Shown: in pieces, positions 11,368 to 22,185 of the stretch
How positions within the stretch are numbered: position 1 is the first letter of the stretch
How the letters are laid out: every line of letters begins with the position of its first letter
From: Manis javanica
Lineage: Eukaryota; Chordata; Mammalia; Pholidota; Manidae
DNA length: 64,000 bases
Direction of reading: 5' to 3'
Assembly (NCBI RefSeq): GCF_040802235.1
Contig: NC_133158.1
Span: forward strand, 43,094,001-43,158,000
Notes under the pieces: generated by a model
Told to the model about the DNA's origin: nothing
Database searches by the model: none
The model's input: the letters and a program-made list of their open reading frames with translations, nothing else
Program-made: the position numbers and the translations under genes

Positions 11368-13147
11368 AAGTCTGGTTTCCCCAACGTGACATCACATAAA
11401 TCAAGTTAAGTCACTACTGTGTTGCATTGATTCAAGGCCCCATTTTAACATCACGGAAAAGGGAAGACACCTTCCAAATGAGGATGTATTGTAGTTTACT
11501 TGACAGCTGCTATTTTTGCTTAGAGGTACATAAAATAATGGAACATCTTACTATGGATGAGATCTTAGTTTTGATAAAATATAGCCTGTCTAGTTCATGC
11601 ACGTGTGTGTGTGCATACGTGTGTGTGTTCGTTCTTTAGTATTCTGCCCCAAACGGGCCCACTGTGAACATCAAACACCTTCTGATGTATCTCATCTGAA
11701 AGCCCTAAGATGCCTAAATTATTGTAGCATCACCACATCTCTTTATGCATTTCAAAAGAAAAAAAAAAGCAAAAAGCAAAAGAGCCCTTTTCTTCAAAGC
11801 CAAAAACATGTCTTTATTTTAAATAGAAAAGGAATATCTCAATGCAACAAGCACAGAGAACCTACTGTATGCAAGCACCACGTCTCCAGCCAGAGATGCA
11901 AAATTAACAGCATGGCCCCAACTTCCCTGGAGTGTACAGCCCAGTGGGACCAACCTGGATGGGTGGGGAGGGTTGTCGGAGAGGTATACGGCCAGCGTCT
12001 CTCCTCCAACTCCTGCCCCAAAATGCTGTGAGCAGTCTGGGTTGTCTACAGGGTGATAGAAAAAATGTATGGATGCTACGTAGAGGGACAGATAAGGAAG
12101 CTCCCCATTGCTGGATTTGGGGGGCTAGTGGGGGTGCAGAATAGAGCAGGGAATCTCGCTCAGGTGTCTGCTGATCCCCTAAGCCCTAGAGCCCTGCCTT
12201 ATAGTAGTGACATGGCTTGGGCATCTCTGTAGGCAGCCCCAGGCAGCTCTGCCCAAGCAGGCAGGGGGCTGCATCACCGTGTGGCCTGGGAGTGGTCTGT
12301 TCACTTTCACCGAGTGCAATGGGTGGGCCTGCCCGAGGCTGAGTGCTTATAGAGGCAGGGCCTTGGGGGCGGAGCAAATAGGGTGAAAGGCTTTAGCGAC
12401 ACCCTCAGGAGCCCGAGGCTCCTCCGTCCCAGGTGGGACATTCTTTCCTGTGTGCATGCTGGCCCCTGAGCTGATCCAGCAGACAAGAGCAAGACTAATT
12501 CACCTGGAATGTAAATATTTGGGTTCAGGGTGATTGAGTTCATACCAAGCCCAGTTATACTTCATGTGTGTTCTTGTAAAAACAGGAAGAAAAACTAAAC
12601 ACTTCTCTGATAAAAATAAGTGGGATTACCTTCCCATCCCCAACCCTAATAGTACATGGTCATTTTATCAGAGTCAGGAAATGTTTTCCAGTGAAATCTC
12701 TCTCCTTTCCACCTCCATGTACTGGTAATCTTGCTCCCCTAAGATGGACACAGAGAGGGTTAGATCAAGAAGAAACCCTAGTTTATAATAAAACTGAAAG
12801 AAAATCAAACAAACAAAACCTGAGGTCCAGAAAAGCAGAGATCCTGCCTCTATGTTACCCATTTCATTAGAGGACCCCTGGAACTCCACGACCATCCCAC
12901 TGGGCACAGACATGGTGGAGAGCTCTTAGAACAGGAAAAACCTCACAGAACAGTTTCAACAGCCAACATGTGCCCAGGGAGCCCTGTTTAGAGTCCTCAC
13001 CAGGTGCCTCCTATGTCTTTATCAGCAACAATACACCAGGGAGCAGCCAAAATGCCCCCTGATTTCAGCCCAGATCTGATCACATCACAAAGCTTCCCAT
13101 CTAAGCTCTGGTACATCTTAGGGGCATTCAGACAACATGCACCCTTA
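11368..13147. other. No gene; TG tract and possible L2 fragment
   Basis: A short GT/TG-rich tract lies near 11600-11630. Positions about 11850-12000 have wording reminiscent of an L2 3' end (AACCTACTGTATGCAAGCAC, then a GAGTGTACAGCCCAGTGGGA block). No supported gene. Confidence 0.4.
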
Positions 13148-13270
13148 CTAACTCAGGCTTCATAATGACCAACCCAGACTCCATGACTAACCCAGGCCCT
13201 GTAACAACTAACTCAGGCTCCATAACGACTAACCCAGGCCCCATAATGACTAACACAGGCTCCATATCGG
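13148..13270. repeat. 21-bp minisatellite, about six units
   Basis: Tandem units of about 21 bp of the form CTAACYCAGGCYCCATAAYGA run head to tail. The second is shortened to about 18 bp and others carry point changes. Confidence 0.85.
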
Positions 13271-13560
13271 GCTGGTGGCCTCAGTGATGCTGTCAGGGAT
13301 CCTTGCTCCTTTCATTTCTCTGTTCTACCATCCTTCATGTTGGCGTTCATTCCCTAGATCATTGCTTCATGACCACAGTATGGCTGCTGCAGCTCCAGGC
13401 ATTGCTGCTGTGGTTCAAGGAGGAAGAAAGACTAGGAGAAGGAAGGGTGGACCTACTTCAGGGAAGTGGAAGTTTTCCAGCAGATTTTTGCTCATGTCTC
13501 ATTTGCCAGAAGTGTCATGGGGCTACCCCTGGCTTCCAGAGAATCTGAAACAGTGAATAC
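13271..13560. repeat. Unassigned interspersed repeat, family A copy 1
   Basis: Wording such as ATGGCTGCTGCAGCTCCAGGC followed by GGAGGAAGAAAG and a TTTGCCAGAAGTGTCATGGGG block belongs to a mammal-wide family also seen in 42590-43580. I know this family by sight but cannot name it safely. The short open frames on the plus strand here are products of the repeat. Confidence 0.45.
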
Positions 13561-16500
13561 TTTTAGTGGGGCATTCTACCTACCTGAACATAATTGAGGC
13601 CCTATTAGTTAGAATGTGGGGGAGTGGATATTGAGTTGGTAATTAGTGGTGTCTGCCCCAGTAGGTAGACTGGGTGAAGTGAGGAAACCAGGATTTCTGC
13701 CCAGTGGAGAGGTATATGCTTTAAAAGCCAGTAAATTCAGTGTGAGGAGGGGCAAGCACACACACAGGCTGTGTTTTCTTTGTGTCTTGCAAAAATTATA
13801 GGGTCTTACTGCTAAATTGTCCCATTCTTTGGGGAACATTCATGTAGGAATCCTTAACCTAAAGAACTGAGGACGTCGACGCTGGTGCATTTTGGTGAAA
13901 TGAAACTCTGTTCAGCTAGCCTGGGTGACAGCGGGGGTGGGGCCCCGAGCATGACGCCTATGAGGCACAGGAGAGGACTGCCCCACCAAGCCGCTTCTGG
14001 CAGGTGTTACAGGAGACTCACTTGATAGGGGGGCGCCCGAGCCTGACTGGTCCACCTGCTGAAACTGCTCCAGCTCTTCACTTAATCTGAACCCCAGGCT
14101 GTCCGCTGTTTGAAGAAAACGTGCAATAAAGAATGGCAAATACCGACCCAGTGTGGACAGCATGCTGGGTGCTGCCCCGGGGGCTCACACAGGCCGTGAG
14201 GGCAATCTGTTGTGGTCTGTCTCTGTGCACACTGGAGAGCAGTGGGGCTGTCACCAGCCTCTGGCGGGGAGCCGTGCAGGCAGCACCCAGACCCCAGTGC
14301 ACACCCACGCATGTTCCCCCGACAGGACCTGCGTGTGGCCGGAGTCCCTCCCAGGGCGGCCGGCACCCGTGCTCGCCAGCGGCTGCCTCCTGGTCTGTGG
14401 GCCCTGTCCCCCTGTGCCTTTGTGGTCTCTCCTGCTAGATGCAGCTTTAATGACGGGGCTTCTGTGGGGACGAGGCCCTCTCAGCCACCTGACTGGACAG
14501 CCTTTGCAGAGAACACGGCTGGCTGCTCAGTTTTGTCTGGCCCAGAGTGGTGGGAAGGTGGTGTTTCCTCTGCTTGGCGCACCTGTAAGGAAATCACTGC
14601 TCAACAAGTGGGATCTCAGGTCTTGTGTCCCACTGCTGTTGATGGGAGGGAGGCTTGGCCCCAAGCCCAGGCTCTGGGGACAGTGAAGGATGCAGGATGT
14701 CACTAGGTCAAACAAACAGAACACCAGAAGCAAGAATGCCTTTGCTCTCTAAACCAAATTAACTGGGCTCAGCTCTAGGTCCCCTGTGGGGTGGTGACTG
14801 CAAGCTGTGGGGACATGCTGGTGGCTCTGCAGCATCTCCTGGTGGTGAGCCAGGATCCCTCCGTCCGAGTGAATCTGCACGCTGACTTCTGCCCCAGTCC
14901 GCCTGGCACCTTCCCAGGTGGGACACAGCTCCAGGGCCCAGAAACCGGCTCGCCCCTGCTCTGGCACCTCCACGGCCCCCCCTGTCCCATGTCCCCAGCC
15001 TGCCTCTCACCACCCACCTCCATCATCCTGGGCCTGCTCCTGGCTTCTTCACCCACTATGAGGGTCTGGCTTCAGAAGCCAAGGCTTAGTACAGGACACC
15101 CAAGATTCAGGGCCATGGGGAGGGCTGGGAAAACACCTCTGATATGGGGGAGGGGGAGTCATGTGGAAATGTGGCATTTGCTGAAGGACTGGTTGTTAAA
15201 GGAGACGGCACTGGGTCCCACGTCTCCTCAGACAGATGCACAGCTTCAGGATATGGCCCCCTCCACTGCCCTGACTCCCCTTCCTGCTCTTACTCCTTCC
15301 CTGGCTTACCTTCACCCTTTGCACAGAGGTGTGTGTGAGCCTGCAAACCCAGGAACAAGGTAAATAAACAGAGGCAGAGCCATGTGGCCCTGTGCCAGGC
15401 AGAGCAGATCATGGGCATCCTGCAGCCTTCTGCCCTGCCCAGAAAGCATGCAAAGCGGCCCTGACCCTGGGCCACCCACCCAGCACGGCTCTTTGTTCAC
15501 ATGATCTGGCTACTGTGTGCTTCCCCAGCGGAGCATTGCCTGGGCACCGCTGCAAATGCAGATGGAGGGAGCAGGGGACAGGCAGACAGAGAAACAGAGA
15601 GAAAGAGATGGAGACAGGAGACAGAGATGGAGACAGGAGAACACAAGCTTCTTTCTGTTGAGCAGGTGCTGCTCCAACCGTGGCTACCTCCCCCTCCTCC
15701 TGCCTGCCTCCCCTTTGTCCTGCCCTCCTGCCCTCCTGCCTCAGCACCCTCAGAGACCCGGGCACATTGTTCCCTGGTGATTTCAGCATCTCCCTGCAGG
15801 GTGCTAGCTGCCTGCAGTCAGCAGTGGGGCCGGGTCCCTAGCGACTGTGGCCTGGGGACCTGAGGTGCTTCCTGAACCCTGGGAGGCCCTCTCCGGCTGT
15901 GCCCGGCTCCTGTCCCCAGCGGGAGCGCAGCTGCACGGGCTGTGGGGAACCCTCCTGGGGCCTGGCGTGATGTCTGACCTGAATCTGAGGTCACTGCGAG
16001 CATGAGGTACTGAAGGCTTTTCGGAAGGCTTGGGAGTGGCCCCTGCCAACAGGGTGTGGGGGAAGCTGCCCGAGAGGCCCCCGGAGGTGCTTTTCCGGTG
16101 CCAGAGATCATCTGCTCCCAGTGTGCCCCTGACTCAGTTAGGAAGCAGGGCGCCTCTGCATCACGGCCCTGTCGGCGCGTTTTGCCTGGTCTGCCCCTGG
16201 GTGAGTCACCGGCAAGAGGGCCTCAGGGAGGGAAGCGACTGGGTCACTGTCAGCGGGGCAGGGAGGCAGGAGAAGGGCTGTTGGGAAGCTGAGGCCTTCA
16301 CGGCCTGGGGTGCAGTCTCCCACCCACAGATAAAGAATCTGAGGCTGGCTCCGGCCTCCCCCTCCTCCCCTGCTTTCCCAGGGCCTGTCCGGAGGGCACC
16401 TTCTTGCCCTTCCCATGCTGCCATCCCCTGCTTGACCCCGAAGGAGCTCCCCCAACTCCCCTTCTCCTCCCACACCGTCTCAGGCCCCTGACTTTCTGGC

Positions 16501-18169
16501 CCTCAGACTCCAGGACCCCCGGGTCCTCTGGTTTCCTGCAGCCCAGAAAGCTGAGGGTCTCAGGGTCAGTCAGCCGGGGGGCCACCCATTGGAAGGTATA
16601 GTACGCAGGTCACCAGGCAGGTGACTGAGCGAAGAGAAAAAAGGAAAAAGGTGTTTAATTCTCATAAATTCTCTGTAAACACGGTGAGTTACTCTATCAT
16701 GTGAAAAACGACTCACAAGGCCTCCTCCTCTTTCTCAGGAGCTGGCACAGAGATCTCTGCCCCCAGCTTCCAAGCAGCCTCCCCTCCGCTCCAGCCGCTG
16801 CCGGCTCTGAACTCTCTGAAAGCCCCGTCAGGCAGTCAGCATGTCACAGGACCCAGAAGGTGAGCCGGGGGTCGGGGGGAGGGGGGGTGCCTCTTCTCGT
16901 GGAGGTCTGAGACCTTCATCCGCGCAGCCTTCTTATTTGATAGATTTTACTTTGGTTCCAGCTCTAATGATCCTTGAATTTAATGGGAACCCTGAATTCT
17001 TCTTACAGTTCCCACATCTCTCAGGGTCCCAAAGCTTCTAGACTTTAAAATGAAACTCTGTGGCACCGCAGCACCTTTCAGAGCTTTCTCTGGCCACACA
17101 GTCCTGGCTTCCAGCCTGATTCTCTGGACACCGCAGAGAAAAACGCCTCGTCAAGTTGATTCACTGCTTCACAGGGTGTTTCTAACGGCAGAGCCGTTTG
17201 CCCCCACCCCACCCAGGTCTCAGTCCTCACCTGGACCCTCTCTGCACATCACGGGTCCATCCTTCTAGTATCTCAGGGAAGAGACACTGGGCACGCCAGC
17301 CGGGCACGAGTGTTGTGCAGGCAGAGAGGAGAGAGGCTAGGGAGGTGGCGCCTGGCTGGACAAGTGTGCCGTGGACGTGAGATTCTCTCTTATCAGAAGA
17401 TAACAGCTGTTTCAAGCCCCCATCCCCGCAAACACTGTGCTGTACTGACGCTGTAGGCCCCACTGCGTTCCCACAACAACCCACCCCAGTGGCAGAGGTG
17501 TGTGTGGGTATGTTTGCCTTAAAAACCAGGTCTTAAAAATTCGTGCCACATTTCATTATAACAGGCACAGCTGTGTGTTTAGCGCCCGTCCACTTGCCTG
17601 TGCGTCTTTCTTATTTGGAATGAATGGCCCCACTTCCTGTTGTTCGGAGGTATTCAGGTTACAGACGTAATCTTGAGCAGATGGCAAAGGATACAAATGA
17701 ACCATTGTGAGGTGTGAGTCACGACTAACACTTTGGACTCACAAGAGTTTATTAAAGTGAACGGCTATGGATCATAGAAACTGTGATGTAATTATTTGAA
17801 GTACGGTCAGCATTTGGCCAAGACTTGGCGGAATTATGAATGAAATGAGAGCATATCGTGACTTGTGTTTGCTCATTAGGGCTTTGAGTGAGTTCCACTT
17901 CCGGTTATTTGGATAGAATAGATTGTTTAGTCCAACAATCGCAGTGAAAATAACTGGATAAAATGTCTTTTAAAACTGTTTAAAGGGAGGGACTGTTTGA
18001 ATATTTTTTTCCTGTCCCAGAATAATTTCTGTGTCCTTCACATTTTTCAGTTCTAGTTTATTTGCTGTAGCATTACTGGTATATTACAGCTTTTCCCAAA
18101 AGTCCAGTAATAGCTATGATTTACATCTACACTTACATTTGTGGTGCACAGACTCTTGAAGTGGTCCCT
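13561..18169. other. Unique-looking non-coding sequence
   Basis: GC-rich between about 13.9 and 16.6 kb, more AT-rich after 17.5 kb. Several 60-190 codon open frames overlap on both strands (such as 14791-15363 plus) without conserved domains. None can be called a gene. A GA-rich tract at 15571-15650 is listed separately. Confidence 0.4.
15571..15650. repeat. GA-rich simple repeat
   Basis: Purine-rich GAGACAGGAGACAGAGATG-type sequence with a short internal duplication (GAGATGGAGACAGGAGA occurs twice). Confidence 0.8.
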
Positions 18170-18625
18170 GGGACCCCTAGTCAGTCCTGGAGTTCACACG
18201 CTTGTGTAATGCCCACCCCTTGAGTGTGGAAAGACTTATGTGTTGCTTCTAACCAGCAGAACACTGCAATAGTGGCCGGGTGGGTGTGATTATGATCCCA
18301 TAAGATTTTAGCATCTCCCTCTCTCTCTTCTGCTTTTGTGCTGTCCTTAAGGAAGCAGGTAGGCGTATGGGATAACTCTGTGTGACAGGAACCTGGAGAC
18401 GCCTGTAGGGCTGAAGGTGGCGCGTCTGGCCAACAGTTAGCAAGAGTTGAAGCCTTCAGTCCAACAGCCACAAGGAATTGAATTCTGCCCACAACCCAAG
18501 TGGGTTTGGAAGTGATCCTTCTCCGCTCAAGCCTTGGATGAGAATCCATCAATTTAACAACTCAATTACAGCCTGGCAAGACTCTAAACTGGGAATTCAG
18601 CTCAGCCATGCCTGGACTCTATTTA
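18170..18625 (+). mobile_element. MaLR (MLT1-type) LTR fragment
   Basis: The block around CCACAAGGAATTGAATTCTG, then GTGGGTTTGGAAGTGATCCT, then CAGCCTGGCAAGACTCTAAA follows the order of MLT1-class ERVL-MaLR LTRs in sense orientation. It is old and diverged; the exact subfamily and ends are uncertain. Confidence 0.6.
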
Positions 18626-18639
18626 TTACTGAAGCTTTA

Positions 18640-19560
18640 AGAAGCATATAGGAAACTGTGTTTCTAAAATCAGAAAAAACAACCACACCAAGTATTGGCC
18701 AGGATGGGGAGGGAGTACAGCTCTCGCACATTGCCGGAGGGAATGCAGTCCAGCCATGCTGGAAAACAGTTCCACGGTTTCTTCAAAAGCTAAACATTAA
18801 GACACCAATGACATACCACTATACACCTGTTAGAATGGCCAACAGCAGAGCAAATGCCGGTGGAGATGTGGAGCAGCAGGAACTCTCTCCACTTATTGCA
18901 GGTGGGGATGCAAAACGCTGCATCCACTCTGGAAGACAGTTTGGTGGTTTCTTACAAAACTAAATGTACTCTTACCATCTGACCCAGCAACCACAGTATT
19001 TACCTTGGTATTTACCCAAAGGAGTTGGAAACTTACGTCCACACAAAAACTTACACACGGGTATTTATAGCAGCTTTATTCATAATCGCCTAAACTTGGA
19101 AGCATACAATACACCCTTCAGTAGCTGAGTGGATAAACTGTGTTACATCCAGACAATGGGATAGCATTCAGTGCTAAAAGAAAATGAGCTGTCAGACCAG
19201 GAAAACACAGGGAAGAAACTTAAATGCGTATGACTAAGTGAAATGTGACAATCTGAAAAGATTATATACTATATAATTCCAACTACCTAACCTTCTGGAA
19301 AACTCAGAACTATGAAGACCGTAAAAAGTCCAGTGGTTGTGGGAGGGGGTGGTGACTGGAGCCGGGGAGGGATGAGCAGGCAGGGCACAGAGGATTTCTA
19401 GAGCAGGGAAATTATTCTGTATGATAGCACAAGGGCAGATACATGGCATTAACTTTTGTCAAAACTCCAAGAGTGAGCCCTAAGATAAATTGTGGACTTT
19501 GGTTGATAGTAAAGTGTTAGTGTAACTTCGTCAGTTGTAAGAAATGTGCCATCTGGTGGG
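18640..19560 (+). mobile_element. L1 ORF2 end and 3' UTR, sense, partly doubled
   Basis: Positions 18801-19560 run through the L1 ORF2 end (the ACCACTATACACCTGTTAGA block) and 3' UTR to the 'GCATTAACTTTTGTCAAAACTC' part. Positions 18650-18800 hold another copy of the same L1 segment (GGGAATGCAGTCC.., GGAAAACAGTTCC..) placed just before it. This implies two overlapping fragments or an internal duplication. No coding capacity. Confidence 0.7.
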
Positions 19561-19654
19561 GGATGATGATAGTGGGGGAGGCTGTGCACGTGTTGGGGCA
19601 GAGGCTACACAGGAAATCTCCGTACTTCCCACTCAGTCCCTCCCAAAATAAGGC

Positions 19655-20125
19655 TTTTTTAAAAAAAGTTAAATTCACACAAACTATATGTCCCAGAAAC
19701 CCAGCTCCTGGAATTTATCCTAGAAAAGTAAAAAGTTTGTACGAAAGCCTGAACTTTTAAGTTCATGCCAGCTCTGTTCATAATTGCTAAAAACTGGGAA
19801 CAACCTAAATGTCCTTCCAAGGGTGAGTGGGTAAACACACCGTGGTCTGTCCACACCATGGAACACTATTCAGCAATAACAAGGATGAGCTCTGCGTGCG
19901 CACAACAACCTAGGTGGACAGCAAAGGCTTAGGGAAAGAATGCAGCCTTACGAGCTATGTGGTCTATGATTCACTTTAAGTGATATTCTCAAAATGACAA
20001 AATTATGGTGAAGGGGAACATTGCAGGGGCTGCCAGAGACTGGGAACAGGAAAAGTGTGACCATGAAGGGCCAACAGGAGGGAGGCTCTGGAGTGAAACT
20101 GCTCTGTGTCCAGATTGGGGTGGTG
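19655..20125 (+). mobile_element. Second L1 3' end, sense
   Basis: An independent, diverged L1 3' part in sense orientation. The blocks CCCAGCTCCTGGAATTTATC, GTTCATAATTGCTAAAAACT, GGAACACTATTCAGCAATAA and GGGGCTGCCAGAGACTGGGA appear in L1 order. It partly repeats the content of 18801-19560, so it is a separate insertion. Confidence 0.7.
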
Positions 20126-20594
20126 TCACCAGAACCTGTGTGTGTGCTTACATTCATAGATGTGTCTACCTCCTCCCAAAGTCAGCACATTACAGATATC
20201 ACATAGGTGGATGCTTACGTTTCTACTCGTGTGCTGGGTGGGCTTCTCCACTTAGTGGAATGTTTCCCATTGCTGCAGTCATGGGTAGTTTGCCCTCTCC
20301 ATATCTCAGTGGTTTTCTGTTGTATGGATTTTCCAGCATTTGTATTTATTCTTCCATTGATGCACATTGGATTGGTTCCAATTTTAGGCTATCAGTAAGT
20401 TCCTCTGAATATTCATGTACGAGTCTTTTTGTCGACATCAGTTTTTATTTATTTTGGGAAAAATGCTTGGGAGAAGAATTACTGGGTAGAAATGTGTTTA
20501 ACTCTGTAAGAAACTGCCAGAAAGTTTCCTAAAGAGTACAATTATACATTCCCACCTGCTGGGTATGAGTTGCATTTTTCTACATCTTTGATAA

Positions 20595-21399
20595 TGATGC
20601 CGTGGTTCTTGTTTGCGGAGTCGAAGAATGAGCTTCACAAACAGTCAAGGTAGGAGAGCAAGGAACAGGCTTTTATTTAGAGATAAAGTGAAAGGACAGA
20701 GCTCCTGGCTCACGCCAGGAGGGGACAAGAGAGTCTGTAGTGGTGCGTTGTCTAGGGGGTTTTATAGGCAGTTGAGGATTTTTCGAGAACATGAAAATAC
20801 TTAGGGGTGGGGACTTGTTAAGTGGTCCCTGAATATTAAAAATTAACTTAACTGTAAGGAATTTCCTGCCTTGATTTCTCTCTGGGACACTGGTGCCTTG
20901 GTCTGGGAGCATATCAAAAGGCTGCCTGCCCAGCCCCCAAGGTGGGCTGAGGTATTGTCTACTTGCTAAAGAATCTTGCCTCTTGAACTTCCTGGGTGTT
21001 AAAATGCAATCTTATCTTTAAGATGGAATTCTTCCTGCCTTTAACCATGCCGTCTGCAGCTGGGTCTGCATGCCAAGTTAGTTGCTCAGTTTGCAAAATC
21101 ACCTTGTCAGATCTGAAGGAGGAAAGACAGCACATAGGCTTGGGCCTTTTAGCATGCTAAAGTGAATCTTACACATGGTTACAAATGATTAGCATAATAA
21201 AACATGTGCTGCTCTTTATCTGGGGAACATTAACTGATCTCACTGAAGAATGATTCTAGAGCTCAATGTTTAACATAGAGTTTTAGTAGGAGGGTTTCCT
21301 TGCATGTAGTTACATTGCTCTGACTGCAAATATCCTGCCTGCCCTGCCCCCTCCAGAGGCCCTCACCCTACTCTGACTACATCCATGGTCCCTGTCTCA
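20595..21399 (-). mobile_element. Solo LTR, class I ERV-like, copy 1
   Basis: The 805-bp unit starts TGATGCCG and ends CTGTCTCA, flanked by the 4-bp duplication ATAA (20591-20594 and 21400-21403). Read on the minus strand it begins TGAGACAGGG, has a TATAAAA box (20759-20765) and an AATAAA signal (20672-20677) before the final CA, in the order of an LTR. Orientation is therefore minus. The same LTR family recurs at 53779-54432. It is distinct from the provirus LTR next to it. No internal sequence is attached, so it is the product of LTR-LTR recombination. Confidence 0.85.
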
Positions 21400-21591
21400 A
21401 TAACATTTAGAGTTGTCAGTCTTATTAATTTTACCCATCATGTTGACTAATAGAATATTATTACTATTATATTAATTAATGAATTAATTAATATTATAAC
21501 ATTGATATTGATAGAGTGATTTCATTGTTGTATTAATGTGAATTTCCTTGATGGCTAATGATGCTGAGAACTTTTTCATGTGTTTACTGAC

Positions 21592-21635
21592 CATTTGTGT
21601 ATCTTCTTTTTTTAAAATTGAAATATAGCTGATAC
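21592..21635 (-). mobile_element. 26-bp L1 3' stub with target duplication
   Basis: CATTTGTGTATCTTCTT (21592-21608) is repeated with one change after the provirus (CATTTGTTTATCTTCTT, 30284-30300). Between them, apart from the provirus, lies only a T-run plus AAAATTGAAATATAGCTGAT, which resembles the 3' terminus of the L1 at 55337. This is an extremely 5'-truncated L1 insertion; the provirus later landed at its far edge. Confidence 0.6.
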
Positions 21636-21885
21636 TGAAAGGAAAGGAGCGACACACAGCAGCAATTCACGGAGAAATCCGCTTTATTAGGGAAAGGTGC
21701 TGGGTTATATATAGGAAGGGGCATGGGGTGATTGTGGTGTTACTTCTACGGGGCTGGTGGCTATTGGCTAGGTGCTGGGATTAGGAGGGGGGCAAGAGGT
21801 GATTGGGCTTCAGGTGGCGCCGGCGGGAACCGAGGACCCGGAAGAGAAGCCAGAAGTTCGCCATCTTACTGGTGGGGGCCCTTCA
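21636..21885 (-). repeat. Provirus 3' LTR
   Basis: 250 bp, TG...CA ends, pairing with the 5' LTR at 30032-30279. It carries a TATATAA-type element and an AATAAA signal on the minus strand, about 20 bp apart. It ends the provirus next to GATAC. Confidence 0.93.
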
Positions 21886-21903
21886 TTCCCCCCTTTCTCC
21901 TCT
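21886..21903 (-). other. Polypurine tract of the provirus
   Basis: On the minus strand AGAGGAGAAAGGGGGGAA directly precedes the 3' LTR, the position and composition of the plus-strand DNA primer in retroviral replication. Confidence 0.85.
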
Positions 21904-22185
21904 ATGGGGTTGTGGACGTTGCTTTCTTTCTGACTGCTTCCTGCTGAACGGGGGCGGAGAAGGGAGTGAGGGCTTGAGGATTGGGAGGAAAGGGTTAATA
22001 GGACTCCCCACAGTAAGGACGAGTAGATGTGGACTTCTTCAGGTTGGAAATCAATGAAGGTTCCCTGTAACCATAGGTTGAGGACCTGTTGATTCCAATG
22101 GTGCCAAGAGGATACGGGTGTCAGGAGTCAGGCGTCTGCGGCCATTGTTTCCAGGAACAGTTTCCAGTGGAGAGAGGGGTCCATC

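Noticed and set aside
13148-13270. CRISPR-like spacing of short repeats
   Set aside because: Units are contiguous with no unique spacers, and the DNA is mammalian.
14791-15363. 190-codon plus-strand frame
   Set aside because: Overlaps several minus-strand frames in GC-rich DNA, no domain, no splice or start support.
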